A stretch of DNA of 64,000 bases, taken from Flavobacterium sp. KACC 22761. Lineage in GTDB: Bacteria; Bacteroidota; Bacteroidia; Flavobacteriales; Flavobacteriaceae. This document shows, piece after piece, positions 41,873-51,613 of this stretch. Location of the stretch: the NCBI RefSeq assembly GCF_034058155.1, contig NZ_CP139148.1, forward strand, positions 3,720,001-3,784,000. Direction: 5' to 3'. Each line of letters starts with the position of its first letter. The stretch's first letter is position 1. Under the pieces are notes generated by a model that saw only the letters and a program-made list of their open reading frames with translations, made no database searches and was not told the origin of the DNA. The position numbers and the translations under genes were made by a program.

Positions 41873-43480
41873 TCAATTCCCTTTCAATAAATTAATGCTT
41901 ACAGTTGCAGTGTCAGCATCAGGAAATCTTCTGAAAAAAGAGGGATCAGGAAATAATCCGGCTTCTGCAGCAATTTTATTAAACACATCAATTTCAACTA
42001 TGTATTGGTCAGAGAAACCATGAGTGGCATCATAAGCGGTTGCTGGCGTTTTTCCTAAATTTTGAGAAGTGAGTTTTGGACTTATGGTGTGCAATTCGAT
42101 CAAGAGCAAGCCAAATTTGCGCACATAAGGCGACCATTTTAATAAATGCTCCAATAAATTATCTTCAACAAGATTATTGCTGATTCGTTTTCCTCTAAAG
42201 GCAAATGCGCCAGTAGAAGTGCTAATTCGGTCGTTGTTTATTTTTTTTGGCTCTTCCCAAATTCGGTTATGATCCAAAAAGGTTCTCACGTTAAGCAAAT
42301 CTTTTAAATCAATATTATAATTTTCTCGTAAATCATCTGAAAGCAAATCGGGACGGCCAATATCGCCCCAAATTACTTTTGCCCAAATATCTGCTTTTAT
42401 AAGATTGGCTCGTGTCACTTTTAATGCGGCTTGATTATAATCGGCTCCTACTAAAAAAAGCGGATATTCGTCGAGCATTTTCCCTCTTAAAGTCTGCCTG
42501 TCGATTACTTCAAAAATATGTTGCAGGAAAGCACCGTTTCCGCAACCCATATCTAGAATTCCTTTTGGCTGTTTTTCAATAGGCAAATTAAAAAGTTTGA
42601 CTATAATTTCATCTACAACCTTAAAATAAGTGTCATGCGCGCCTCCGCTTCCCCAAACGTTCATTTCGCGATCAACATGAATTTCATTTTCACCATCGGC
42701 TATCATTCTTAAAACCGTTGGATCGCCAAACATTAATTCTTCAATTTTGGCAAATGTTGGCAAATACGAAACCGTAACACCATATGCGCTGGCTCTTTTA
42801 GCAAAAAACAGCCCGACATCAGTAAATTGATAATTTCCTTTTTTTTCTATGAACCAACCTAAGTGAGTAAAAAAGTCAAGTATTTTTTTGAAATTTTCGG
42901 GTGATTTATGAAATTCTTCTGGCTTGAACCAAGTTTCCATGAAATATTTATGAAACATTCCTTTCATTGCCAAACGCACAATTGTTGGTCCAATTAAGTA
43001 CCCTTCAATATGCTTTAAAATTTGATTCTGAATTTCATTTGTTAAATGATTTTCCGAAGATTCGAGTCCGTAATTCTTTTTATATTTTTCAAAAATCAGG
43101 TTGAGTTTTTCAAAAGGCGCATCTTCAAATAAACGCGAATGAAATTGAGCAGAAAACTGAAGCAGTTCGACCACATCTTCATAAAGATGAAATAATGAAA
43201 AAGCGGTTTCTGTTTTCTCATTTATTGAAATTATAATTTCTTGTGTGCTATTATCAACATCATAATCTAAGAATCCTTGAGAAGCCAAAATTCTTAAACC
43301 AACATTTAAGTAGCCTTCATTTGCCTTGAAAACTGATCTAAGTTCGGCTAATTGTACTGTTTTTTCCTTTAGAATAAAATCTAAAACAGCTTTATTTTTT
43401 AATGCAATTGCAGTGGGTGCAACTGCTAAACCGTCAAGATGTTTGAAAATGGAGCTTCGAAGTTGTGATGTATCGGTCAT
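41873..43480 (-). CDS. SAM-dependent methyltransferase with duplicated N-terminal module
   Basis: A 535-residue protein. The C-terminal half is a class I methyltransferase with SAM motif GILDMGCGNGAFLQ (307-320) and an acidic strand-2 end (FLVGADYNQAA). The N-terminal half holds two related modules of the winged-helix/dimerisation type: residues 11-30 and 153-172 align without gaps over IxKHxxGxxxxPTxxxLxxK. O-methyltransferases usually have one such module. Polyketide and other natural-product methyltransferases of the AprA type have long N-terminal helical parts, so a secondary-metabolite role is possible. Monocistronic. Confidence 0.75.
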   Translation of the reverse strand: MTDTSQLRSSIFKHLDGLAVAPTAIALKNKAVLDFILKEKTVQLAELRSVFKANEGYLNVGLRILASQGFLDYDVDNSTQEIIISINEKTETAFSLFHLYEDVVELLQFSAQFHSRLFEDAPFEKLNLIFEKYKKNYGLESSENHLTNEIQNQILKHIEGYLIGPTIVRLAMKGMFHKYFMETWFKPEEFHKSPENFKKILDFFTHLGWFIEKKGNYQFTDVGLFFAKRASAYGVTVSYLPTFAKIEELMFGDPTVLRMIADGENEIHVDREMNVWGSGGAHDTYFKVVDEIIVKLFNLPIEKQPKGILDMGCGNGAFLQHIFEVIDRQTLRGKMLDEYPLFLVGADYNQAALKVTRANLIKADIWAKVIWGDIGRPDLLSDDLRENYNIDLKDLLNVRTFLDHNRIWEEPKKINNDRISTSTGAFAFRGKRISNNLVEDNLLEHLLKWSPYVRKFGLLLIELHTISPKLTSQNLGKTPATAYDATHGFSDQYIVEIDVFNKIAAEAGLFPDPSFFRRFPDADTATVSINLLKGN

Positions 43481-43629
43481 AGTACAAAAATGAAGGTTAG
43501 TTAAAAATAAGGATTTTTTTTGAGTGTTGCGCTACGGTTTTATAGCTTTTTAGTTTTCTGAAAAGTTGTTCGTTATTTTACAATTTTCGGAATCTGGGAA
43601 TAATTTACTTTGGAAAAAATATATAAACC

Positions 43630-44076
43630 ATGAAAACAAAAATTATCTTAAGTGCATTTATGATGCTTACTTTTTGGTGTAATGCCCAAACGACAGATTC
43701 AGCTTTAAAAGAGGTGAAAAAAATTATTGAAGCCAGCAACAAAACCTTCTCTGATTTTACAAACAAAAACGATGGCTCTATTGTTGCTCGATATACAGAG
43801 GATGCTTGTTTGTTTCCGCCAAATTCAGAACCAAAATGTGGAGCAAAGCAAATAGATTCTTTTTTTAGAGGCGGACCACAAGTACATGTTAAATTTACTA
43901 TTCAGCATCTTTACGGCGACTCAAAAACAGCAGTAACCGAAGAAAGTTTTTATGAAGTGACCGATATGAATGGCAAAAAATTAGATGACGGAAAAGTAAT
44001 CGTGATCTGGAAAAAAACAGAAGAGGGTTGGAAAATGCATCGTGATATGTTTAGCAGCAATCATCCGGTCAAATAG
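43630..44076 (+). CDS. Secreted NTF2-like (SgcJ/YybH-type) protein
   Basis: A 148-residue protein with signal peptide (IILSAFMMLTFWCNAQ). The mature part is the cone-like NTF2 fold seen in the DUF4440/SnoaL-like families: helix VKKIIEASNKTFSDFTNKND, strand RYTEDACLFPPNSEP, helix KQIDSFFRGG, then strands ending TEEGWKMHRDMFSSN. Such proteins bind small ligands; no catalytic set can be named. Terminator follows. Confidence 0.85.
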   Translation: MKTKIILSAFMMLTFWCNAQTTDSALKEVKKIIEASNKTFSDFTNKNDGSIVARYTEDACLFPPNSEPKCGAKQIDSFFRGGPQVHVKFTIQHLYGDSKTAVTEESFYEVTDMNGKKLDDGKVIVIWKKTEEGWKMHRDMFSSNHPVK

Positions 44077-44129
44077 AATTTTAAAGCTAATAGTGGCCAG
44101 TTGTTGAAAATTGGTGCCATTTTTTTGAG

Positions 44130-44170
44130 ATGCCTTAGCAATTTTATTGCTGAGGCATTTTTTGTTTTTT
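44130..44170 (+). terminator. Terminator after the NTF2-like gene
   Basis: ATGCCTTAGCAA (44130-44141) pairs with TTGCTGAGGCAT (44147-44158) with one mismatch, followed by a T-run. Confidence 0.85.
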
Positions 44171-44254
44171 AAAATAGTATTATTTATGAAGATTTAGAAC
44201 AGAATTTGTTCCTAAGCATTTCTCGCCTTTTTCTGCTTAATATTTCTATAGTTT

Positions 44255-44271
44255 TGAATGAATTGTCCATT
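44255..44271 (+). promoter_or_regulatory. Motif shared by the GH89 and susC upstream regions (copy 1)
   Basis: The 17 bases TGAATGAATTGTCCATT match TGAATAATCTGTCCATT at 46769-46785 in 14 positions, including a block of 8 (TGTCCATT). Copy 1 is 123 bases before the GH89 ATG. It may be the operator of the locus regulator. TAGTTTTG (44249-44256) next to it is a possible -7 box. Confidence 0.4.
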
Positions 44272-44394
44272 CTGCCGAATCTTGGTTTCTATAATTTTAT
44301 CTTCAATTCAGTTTTTGAGGAAGTCTTCTTTACAATATTAAAACTGTAGTTGTTTTTTAGTAATTAGACCAAAAGGGTCGATAAATAAATTTAT

Positions 44395-46578
44395 ATGAAA
44401 AATGGATTTCTCAAAATTCAGTGCAACATGCATTTGACAAAAACTATTGTTTCTTGGGTTGTATTATTTTTTTTGGTGCAAAATGCATATTGCCAAAGTA
44501 CCCAAAAAACTCAAAGTTCGTTGGCTGTAATTGAAAGGTTGATTGGTAAACGTTCCAATGAGTTTGTTTTGGAAATTGCCAATAAAAAAGAACAAGATGA
44601 ATCAGATTGGTTTGAAGTGGAAACAACGGCAACGAATGTAAAAATTACCGGTACTTCAAATACAGCAATTTGTTATGCAGCTTATAATTTTTTAAGAGAT
44701 ATTGGAGCTGTTTTGATAAGTTGGGAGGGAAATAGAATCAATTTGCCAAAAACATGGCCGAAATATTCAAAAAAGCAAGCAACTTCTTTTAAATACAGGG
44801 AATATATGAATGCCTGCACTTTTGGTTACACCACTCCTTGGTGGGACTGGAATCGCTGGGAGCAAGAAATTGATTGGATGGCTTTTCATGGGATCAATTT
44901 GCCAACTGCAATGGAAGGACAGGAAGCCGCTTGGCAATTATTGTGGAAAGAATATGGACTAACTGATCGTGAGTTGCAGGAGCATTTTGCTGGACCAGCT
45001 TTTTTGCCTTGGCAAAGAATGGGGAATATTAATAGTCTTGATGGCCCACTGCTACAAGAATGGATTACTAAAAAAGAAGACGTTCAAAAGAAAATACTGC
45101 AGCAAATGAGAGAATTAGGAATGCATCCCGTTGTTCCTGCTTTTAGCGGTTATGTACCTAAAGCATTTGCCGAGAAACATCCAAATTCGAAAATAACGGA
45201 ATTAAAATCATGGTCTGGAGGAGGCTTTGAAAGTACTTATTTATTGGATTCAAAAGACCCATTATTTAAAGAGCTTGGCAAGCGTTTCATTGAAATTTAT
45301 ACAAAACTATACGGACAATCGGATTTTTATTTAGCAGATTCATTTAATGAGATTACGCCACCAGTTTCAAAAGAGCACAAATATGATGAATTGGCTGATT
45401 ATGGAAAAGTCATTTTTGAAACCATTAATGAAGCTTCTCCACGTGCAACTTGGGTTATGCAAGGTTGGCTTTTTGGAGATAATAAAGAGTTTTGGACAAA
45501 AGAAGCAACTAAAGCTTTTTTAAGTAAAGTGCCTAATGATCGATTAATGATTCAGGATTATGCAAATGACAGATATAAGGTATGGGAAAATCAAGAAGCT
45601 TTTTATGGAAAACAATGGACTTATGGTTATGTGCATAATTATGGAGGATCTAATCCAGTTTACGGAGATTTGAATTTCTATAGAAATGAGTTGACGAGTT
45701 TATTGAAGAATCCAAATAAAGGAAACATTGTTGGCTACGGAGCAATGCCGGAAGGATTAAATAATAATTCATTAGTCTATGAATACATTTATGATCTTCC
45801 GTGGGAACAAGGAAAAGAAACAGTAAGTGATTGGTTGCAGAAATATTTGAAAGCTAGATATGGAAAGAATATTTCGGATCCAGTTGCTAAGGCTTGGCAA
45901 CTTTTGATAGAATCGGTTTATAGTACGAAATATTGGGAAACGCGTTGGTGGAAGGAAAAAGCAGGAGCGTATTTGTTTTTTAAAGGACCAACTCAAGAAA
46001 TAACAGAGTTTAAAGGAAATCCGGGAGATAAAGAAAAATTGAAACAAGCTTTGGATATTTTGAAAAGCGAAGCCAAAAACTATAGCAAGGAAAATCTTTT
46101 TAATTATGATGTAATAGAAGTTTCCAGACATTATTATTCGCTTATTTTGGATGACTTGTTGATGGAATGTGTGAAGGCGTATAAACAAAAAGACATAAAA
46201 AAAGGCGATGAGCTGTTTAAAAAAATCGAAAAACAAGCTTTAGAAATCGATGCTAGTATAGCAGGTGAACCTTTAAACAATTTAAACCATTGGTTAAAAT
46301 CGGCTTGGAATTATGGAAGCTCTGAATCTGAATCAAAATTATATTTAAAAAATGCTAAAACCTTAATCACAATTTGGGGCGGAGAAGGACATTTGAATGA
46401 TTATGCCTCTCGAGCTTGGAAAGGAATGTACAAAGAATATTACTGGCCGAGATGGAAAATGTTTTTGCAAGCGCAAAAAGAAGCAGCAATAAAAAATAAA
46501 CCATTTGATGAATTGAAAGTGAGAGAATCAATAAAAAAATGGGAAATAAAATGGTGTGAAAGCAGTGAAATGTTTTAG
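44395..46578 (+). CDS. Alpha-N-acetylglucosaminidase, GH89 (NAGLU-like)
   Basis: A 727-residue exported enzyme; signal peptide TIVSWVVLFFLVQNAYCQ. The start is ATG 44395, or an internal ATG 33 bases later, which gives a more usual signal length. NAGLU features are clear: YREYMNACTFGYTTPWWDWNRWEQEIDWMAFHG, LPTAMEGQEAAW, and in the barrel FYLADSFNE and YGAMPEGLNN. GH89 removes terminal alpha-linked GlcNAc. It opens the utilisation locus, 272 bases before susC, and shares an upstream motif with susC. Confidence 0.92.
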   Translation: MKNGFLKIQCNMHLTKTIVSWVVLFFLVQNAYCQSTQKTQSSLAVIERLIGKRSNEFVLEIANKKEQDESDWFEVETTATNVKITGTSNTAICYAAYNFLRDIGAVLISWEGNRINLPKTWPKYSKKQATSFKYREYMNACTFGYTTPWWDWNRWEQEIDWMAFHGINLPTAMEGQEAAWQLLWKEYGLTDRELQEHFAGPAFLPWQRMGNINSLDGPLLQEWITKKEDVQKKILQQMRELGMHPVVPAFSGYVPKAFAEKHPNSKITELKSWSGGGFESTYLLDSKDPLFKELGKRFIEIYTKLYGQSDFYLADSFNEITPPVSKEHKYDELADYGKVIFETINEASPRATWVMQGWLFGDNKEFWTKEATKAFLSKVPNDRLMIQDYANDRYKVWENQEAFYGKQWTYGYVHNYGGSNPVYGDLNFYRNELTSLLKNPNKGNIVGYGAMPEGLNNNSLVYEYIYDLPWEQGKETVSDWLQKYLKARYGKNISDPVAKAWQLLIESVYSTKYWETRWWKEKAGAYLFFKGPTQEITEFKGNPGDKEKLKQALDILKSEAKNYSKENLFNYDVIEVSRHYYSLILDDLLMECVKAYKQKDIKKGDELFKKIEKQALEIDASIAGEPLNNLNHWLKSAWNYGSSESESKLYLKNAKTLITIWGGEGHLNDYASRAWKGMYKEYYWPRWKMFLQAQKEAAIKNKPFDELKVRESIKKWEIKWCESSEMF

Positions 46579-46768
46579 CACAAAAAAAGAAAAAAACAAT
46601 TTGAAATTAGGATATTGAAATTTGTCAGAATTAAGAAATATTTCAGAATTAGCCGTCTTTAATAAAATTGTAATTTTAAAAAGAAATCAATTTTTTGAAG
46701 AATATAATATAACAGAATGAACGCGTAAAGCCTTGATATTGTTGGGTTAGTCAAAAAATCCATGTTTA

Positions 46769-46785
46769 TGAATAATCTGTCCATT
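46769..46785 (+). promoter_or_regulatory. Motif shared by the GH89 and susC upstream regions (copy 2)
   Basis: TGAATAATCTGTCCATT lies 65 bases before the susC ATG and matches copy 1 at 44255-44271 in 14 of 17 positions. A weak -7 box TAATTTCG follows at 46807-46814. The remainder of 46579-46850 shows no gene. Confidence 0.4.
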
Positions 46786-46850
46786 TACAAAACAAATCAA
46801 TAATGGTAATTTCGCATAACAATTATTTAACCAACTAACTTTAACTTTAT

Positions 46851-49800
46851 ATGGAAAAACTAAAACTATTATTATTAGTCTTTTTTGCCAGCTTCTCCTT
46901 TAATTGCTGGGCGCAAAAAGCAGAAGTGTCCGGTGTAGTTTTGGACGACAAAGGCATGCCGTTACCAGCAGCCAATGTAATTGAAAGTGGGACTAAAAAT
47001 AGTGCCATGACAGATTTTGATGGAAGATTCAAGCTTACTGTTTCAAATAAAAACACAACGCTATTAGTTTCTTTTGTTGGGTTTGTAGATCAAAGTGTCA
47101 AACTTAACGGATCACAAAATATCACAATTAGATTAGCTTCAACTACTACAAACTTAGAGCAAGTTGTTGTTGTTGGATACGGAAAAGGATCACGAAAAAA
47201 TTTAACAACTGCAGTTTCATCTGTAAAAGCTGATGATTTAAACAATGGTGTAATTGCCGATGTTGGTCAGTTATTGCAAGGTAAAGTTTCTGGTTTGAAT
47301 GTTTCAAGCAGTGGCGATCCAACAAAAACTGCTTCAGTAGTTTTGCGTGGAGCTTCGACTTTGAACAGTTCCCAAGGACCTTTTTATGTAGTTGATGGAG
47401 TTCCTGGTGTTGATATTTCGATTATTGCTCCCGATGATATCGTTACAATCGATGTATTGAAAGATGCGGCTGCAACTGCTATTTACGGTAACCGCGCCGC
47501 AAATGGAGTTATCATGGTAACAACAAAAAGAGGAAGCAAAGACAGGTCTCAAATTAGCTACAGTAACTATTTTGGTTTTGAAAAAGTATCAAATCAATTG
47601 GATATGATGAATGCTACTCAGTTGAGAGATTTCTTAACCAAAAATAAATTAAGTTTTACTCCTGAAAATGATAAAGGAGCAGATACTGACTGGCAAAAGG
47701 CAATTCTTAGACCAGGTTATACTCCGTCAACAACTCAAAATCTTTCGATGAGCGGAGGTGGCGAGCATGGTAACTACTTCGCGAGCGTAAGTTATATCAA
47801 TAAAGAAGGAGTATTGCAAGGAAATGAATTTTCACGTTTAATTGCGCACTTAGCAATTGAACAAAATGCATTTGACGATCATGTTAAATTTGGTTTGAAT
47901 GTTACTAATTCAAACAGCAAATATAATAATGTGCCACAGCGTAACGTGGTATTGCAGCAATCGATAAATCACCTGCCGGTTTCGCCTATAACGAATCCAA
48001 ACGGAACTTATTTTGAAAATTTCATCCAGACTGGTTATTTCAACCCGGTTGCAATGATGAATCACGCAGATGATGATACAAAAACAAATAACCTTGTTGC
48101 GAGTTTAACTTCTGAAGTAAAACTTCCTTGGGGATTTACATATAACTTGAATTTGTCTTACCAGCAATTAAACTCACTTCACGGTGAATATTATGACAGT
48201 TATTATCAACAGTATAATAGTTCAAATTTCTACAATAACCCAGATCCACCACAAACAAAAACTTTAGTGAATTTTGGTGTAAACGGATCAGCTTTGAGAA
48301 ATTCATACCAAACCAGCAATACCATTATTGAAAGTTTCTTGAATTGGGATAAAACTTTTGGCAATCACAAGCTTAAAGCAGTGTTAGGCTATTCATGGCA
48401 AGAAGATGTTTTAGGAGATGGATTCCAGGCATCAAATACTAATTTCCCGGTTGACAATGTGAGTTACAACAATCTTGCTTTAGGAAATTATAGCTCGGTT
48501 TCAGGCTACAGAGTTGACTTCGGAGATAGCAAAGCTTATCAGAAAAAACGCTTGATTTCTTATTTTGGACGTTTGAATTACAACTACAAAGACAAATACC
48601 TTTTGCAAGGATCAATCAGAAGAGACGGTGGATCAGTATTTGGAACAAACAACCAATGGGGATATTTCCCATCAGTAGGTGGAGCTTGGAGAATTGACAA
48701 AGAAAGCTTTATGGCTAACCAAGAAATTTTCACAGATTTAAAACTTCGTGCAAGCTGGGGGCAAACAGGAAACTCTTCTGGATTTAATGCCTATACAGCA
48801 CAATTTATCTCAGGAAGTCTAGGTACGTTTTATTATAATGGACAGCAAGTTGGTGCCTACGGACCAAATCAGGCTGCTAATCCAGATTTGAATTGGGAAA
48901 AAACTGCTACAACAAATATTGGACTTGATTTTACAGTATTGAAAGGAAAATTATCGGGTTCTGTAGAGGTTTACGACAAAAAAACAACAGATATGATTTA
49001 CAATTATTCTGTAAATCCAGTGCTTGTACCAGTGGGAACAATCGTTGCAAATGGAGGAAATATGTCAAACAAAGGTGTCGAGGTGACTTTGAATGCAAAT
49101 GTGGCTAAAACTAAAAACTTCAGTTATGCAACAAGTTTGAATTTTTCACACAATAAAAATGAGATCACTAAATTAACAAATCCTTATTTTATTGGAGGTG
49201 ACTCAATTAGAAGAGTACAGCCAGATGGAGGAGGACAAACAGGAAGTACTTTGCAGATTTTGAAAGAAGGAAAACCTCTAGGGCAATTTTTTACGCTTCA
49301 ATACGCAGGAAAAAATGCGGCAGGTATCTCTCAATATGTTGCTAAAGATGGTAGCTTGACAACTAATCCTCAAATTGGTGTAGATTACCATTATGCGGGA
49401 AGTGCACAGCCTAAATTTATGATGGGATGGAATAATAATTTTACATACAAAAAATTTGATTTGAACATTTTCTTCCGTGGTGTATTTGGTAATAAAATTT
49501 TCAATGCAACTCGTGCAGATTTATTTAGGCCGAGTACAGCAATGTCTAATAACATACTTGTAGATGCTGCAGATGAATCGCCAAATGATATTAATGCCTA
49601 TAAGTATTCAACTCGTTTTATAGAAGATGGAAGCTACATCAGATTGGATAATATGACTCTAGGTTATGATTTTGGCAAAGTTGGAAGATACATCAAAAAA
49701 ATCCGCATTTATGAAACCGTAAATAACCTATTTGTGATCACAAAATACAGCGGAATTGATCCTGAAGTGGAACAAGGAGGAACAGCTCCTGGTGTAGATT

Positions 49801-49859
49801 CAAATAACTTTTACCCAAAAACCACAACATTTTTGTTTGGTATGAACGTGATATTTTAA
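46851..49859 (+). CDS. SusC/RagA-type TonB-dependent outer-membrane receptor
   Basis: A 1002-residue protein: signal peptide (LLLLVFFASFSFNCWAQ), a carboxypeptidase-regulatory-like beta-sandwich (AEVSGVVLDDKGMPLPAANVIESG…), the plug domain (VVVVGYGKGSRKNLTTAVSSV, DVLKDAAATAIYGNRAANGVIMVTTKRG) and a 22-strand barrel. The DVLKDAAATAIYGxRAANGV block defines the SusC family. It imports oligosaccharides captured by the SusD partner encoded 19 bases downstream. Confidence 0.97.
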   Translation: MEKLKLLLLVFFASFSFNCWAQKAEVSGVVLDDKGMPLPAANVIESGTKNSAMTDFDGRFKLTVSNKNTTLLVSFVGFVDQSVKLNGSQNITIRLASTTTNLEQVVVVGYGKGSRKNLTTAVSSVKADDLNNGVIADVGQLLQGKVSGLNVSSSGDPTKTASVVLRGASTLNSSQGPFYVVDGVPGVDISIIAPDDIVTIDVLKDAAATAIYGNRAANGVIMVTTKRGSKDRSQISYSNYFGFEKVSNQLDMMNATQLRDFLTKNKLSFTPENDKGADTDWQKAILRPGYTPSTTQNLSMSGGGEHGNYFASVSYINKEGVLQGNEFSRLIAHLAIEQNAFDDHVKFGLNVTNSNSKYNNVPQRNVVLQQSINHLPVSPITNPNGTYFENFIQTGYFNPVAMMNHADDDTKTNNLVASLTSEVKLPWGFTYNLNLSYQQLNSLHGEYYDSYYQQYNSSNFYNNPDPPQTKTLVNFGVNGSALRNSYQTSNTIIESFLNWDKTFGNHKLKAVLGYSWQEDVLGDGFQASNTNFPVDNVSYNNLALGNYSSVSGYRVDFGDSKAYQKKRLISYFGRLNYNYKDKYLLQGSIRRDGGSVFGTNNQWGYFPSVGGAWRIDKESFMANQEIFTDLKLRASWGQTGNSSGFNAYTAQFISGSLGTFYYNGQQVGAYGPNQAANPDLNWEKTATTNIGLDFTVLKGKLSGSVEVYDKKTTDMIYNYSVNPVLVPVGTIVANGGNMSNKGVEVTLNANVAKTKNFSYATSLNFSHNKNEITKLTNPYFIGGDSIRRVQPDGGGQTGSTLQILKEGKPLGQFFTLQYAGKNAAGISQYVAKDGSLTTNPQIGVDYHYAGSAQPKFMMGWNNNFTYKKFDLNIFFRGVFGNKIFNATRADLFRPSTAMSNNILVDAADESPNDINAYKYSTRFIEDGSYIRLDNMTLGYDFGKVGRYIKKIRIYETVNNLFVITKYSGIDPEVEQGGTAPGVDSNNFYPKTTTFLFGMNVIF

Positions 49860-49878
49860 AAATTAAATTGTAAAGACA

Positions 49879-51489
49879 ATGAAAAATATACTTAAATATT
49901 TAGCACTTCCCCTTCTTGTGGTTGGCGGTTTAGTAAGTTCTTGCGACGATCTCGAGGTGCCAATTACGACACAATTAACGCCAGATGTGTTTCCTCAGAA
50001 TTCGACGCAATATATTCAGGCATCTGGTGCGGTATATGCTGCTTTCCGTGGCGATTTTGCATTTTCTTGGTGGTGGTCACAATCGCTAACTACAGATGAA
50101 GCCATTATGCCTGCACGTGGAGGAAACTGGTTTGATAATAGAGGTTACGCTTGTCAGCATTATCATGATTGGACTGCAGACAATGGAGTTGGTCCTTGGG
50201 ACTGGGCAGAAAAAGTTATTGGAACAAGCAATCAGACCATTGCTATTCTAGAAAAAACCATGCCTAAAGGTGCAGAAAAATCAACAATGATTTCTGAATT
50301 AAAAACAATGCGTGCTATCAGCTATTTTATGATGATGGATTCTTATGGTGGTGTGCCATTAGATACCGTATTTGGAGAATTTAGCTCTAAAGAAAGATCT
50401 AGTAGAGTTGAAGTTTTTAACTTTATTGAAAAAGAATTAAAAAATGCTATTCCTAATTTAAATCCTGCATCTGGAATAACAACATATGGTCGACCAAACA
50501 AACAAACAGCAAATGCAATGCTTGCTAAATTGTATTTGAATGCAGAGGTTTATACAGGAACGCAACGTTACAACGATTGTATTGCGGCGGCTGATGCGGT
50601 AATTAATTCTGGTTTGTATACTATTGAACCTAGAGCAACTTATCTTCAGATGTTTTATCCAAATAATGGACCGCAAATGAAAGAGTTTATTTTTGCTGTA
50701 CCTTTTGATCCCGCAGCTACATCAGTAGGTTATAATGGACAAATGTATCATGCACGTTATGATGTACCACGTTCTGAAAGAGCTAAATTTGGTCTTCCAT
50801 TTACACCTAGCGCACCTAGAAGTACTCTGCCTTCATTTTATGCTTATTTTAATGATGCTAATGACATTCGTAACAAACAATGGTTAACTGGTTTGCAATA
50901 CATGAATGACGGTGTTACTCCAGTAATGGTTACTACTACAAAGAAAGGGTATGACCAATTCTATACAGGATCAGATGGTGGTGCAACATATACCTATCAG
51001 GTGAATTTAACTCCTGATATCGTACTGCGTCAGAATCCGGCATTATTTGATTGCGGGAATGATGAAATTGCATGGAATATGGGGTACAGAAATATAAAAT
51101 TTTATCCTGACAATACTTCGACAAGCCGTAATCAAAATAACGATGTTCCATTTTTACGTTATTCAGATGTGATCTTGATGAAAGCGGAGGCTATTCTTCG
51201 TGGAGGAAATGCTACTCTAGGTCATACACCTATTTCGCTAGTAAACATGGTTCGTTCTAATCGTTCAACATCTGCAGCATGGACTTCTGTAACATTAGAG
51301 GATTTGTATAAAGAGAGAAGCCGAGAATTTGCTTGGGAAGCATGGCATAGAAATGACATGATTCGTTTTGGCAAATATGAAGGACAATGGGGCTTTAAAA
51401 CAAACTCGGATCCTACACGTCGTATATTTCCAATTCCTACTTACGCTAAGGTTTTAAATCCTAAGCTAGATCAGAATCCTGGCTATTAA
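49879..51489 (+). CDS. SusD/RagB-type glycan-binding lipoprotein
   Basis: A 536-residue lipoprotein with lipobox VSSC (Cys at about 22). The SusD core of TPR-like helices is visible (LKTMRAISYFMMMDSYGGVPL, GRPNKQTANAMLAKLYLNAEVY), and the C-terminus has PFLRYSDVILMKAEAILR, LYKERSREFAWEAWHRNDMIRFGKY and RRIFPIPTYAK, all hallmark pieces. It sits on the cell surface as the lid of the SusC channel and binds glycan chains. Confidence 0.97.
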   Translation: MKNILKYLALPLLVVGGLVSSCDDLEVPITTQLTPDVFPQNSTQYIQASGAVYAAFRGDFAFSWWWSQSLTTDEAIMPARGGNWFDNRGYACQHYHDWTADNGVGPWDWAEKVIGTSNQTIAILEKTMPKGAEKSTMISELKTMRAISYFMMMDSYGGVPLDTVFGEFSSKERSSRVEVFNFIEKELKNAIPNLNPASGITTYGRPNKQTANAMLAKLYLNAEVYTGTQRYNDCIAAADAVINSGLYTIEPRATYLQMFYPNNGPQMKEFIFAVPFDPAATSVGYNGQMYHARYDVPRSERAKFGLPFTPSAPRSTLPSFYAYFNDANDIRNKQWLTGLQYMNDGVTPVMVTTTKKGYDQFYTGSDGGATYTYQVNLTPDIVLRQNPALFDCGNDEIAWNMGYRNIKFYPDNTSTSRNQNNDVPFLRYSDVILMKAEAILRGGNATLGHTPISLVNMVRSNRSTSAAWTSVTLEDLYKERSREFAWEAWHRNDMIRFGKYEGQWGFKTNSDPTRRIFPIPTYAKVLNPKLDQNPGY

Positions 51490-51527
51490 GACAAAGAATA
51501 ATTTAAAACACAAATTGCACTAATTAT

Positions 51528-51567
51528 AAAAAGGAGAGGAAGAGCAAAAATTCTTCTCCTTTTTTTA
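51528..51567 (+). terminator. Hairpin between susD and the first GH92 gene
   Basis: AAAAAGGAGA (51528-51537) pairs with TCTCCTTTTT (from 51554), ending in a T-tract. In this position it may let only part of the susCD transcripts continue into the enzyme genes, a common feature of such loci. Confidence 0.7.
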
Positions 51568-51613
51568 TTAAAAGCAGCAAATCCAAAGTTCAAAACTTTT
51601 TTAGGACAAAATA

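Noticed and set aside
45772..46236. 154-codon minus-strand ORF within GH89
   Set aside because: It is antisense to a well-conserved GH89 frame and has the Phe/Ile-rich look of a reversed Lys/Glu-rich gene.
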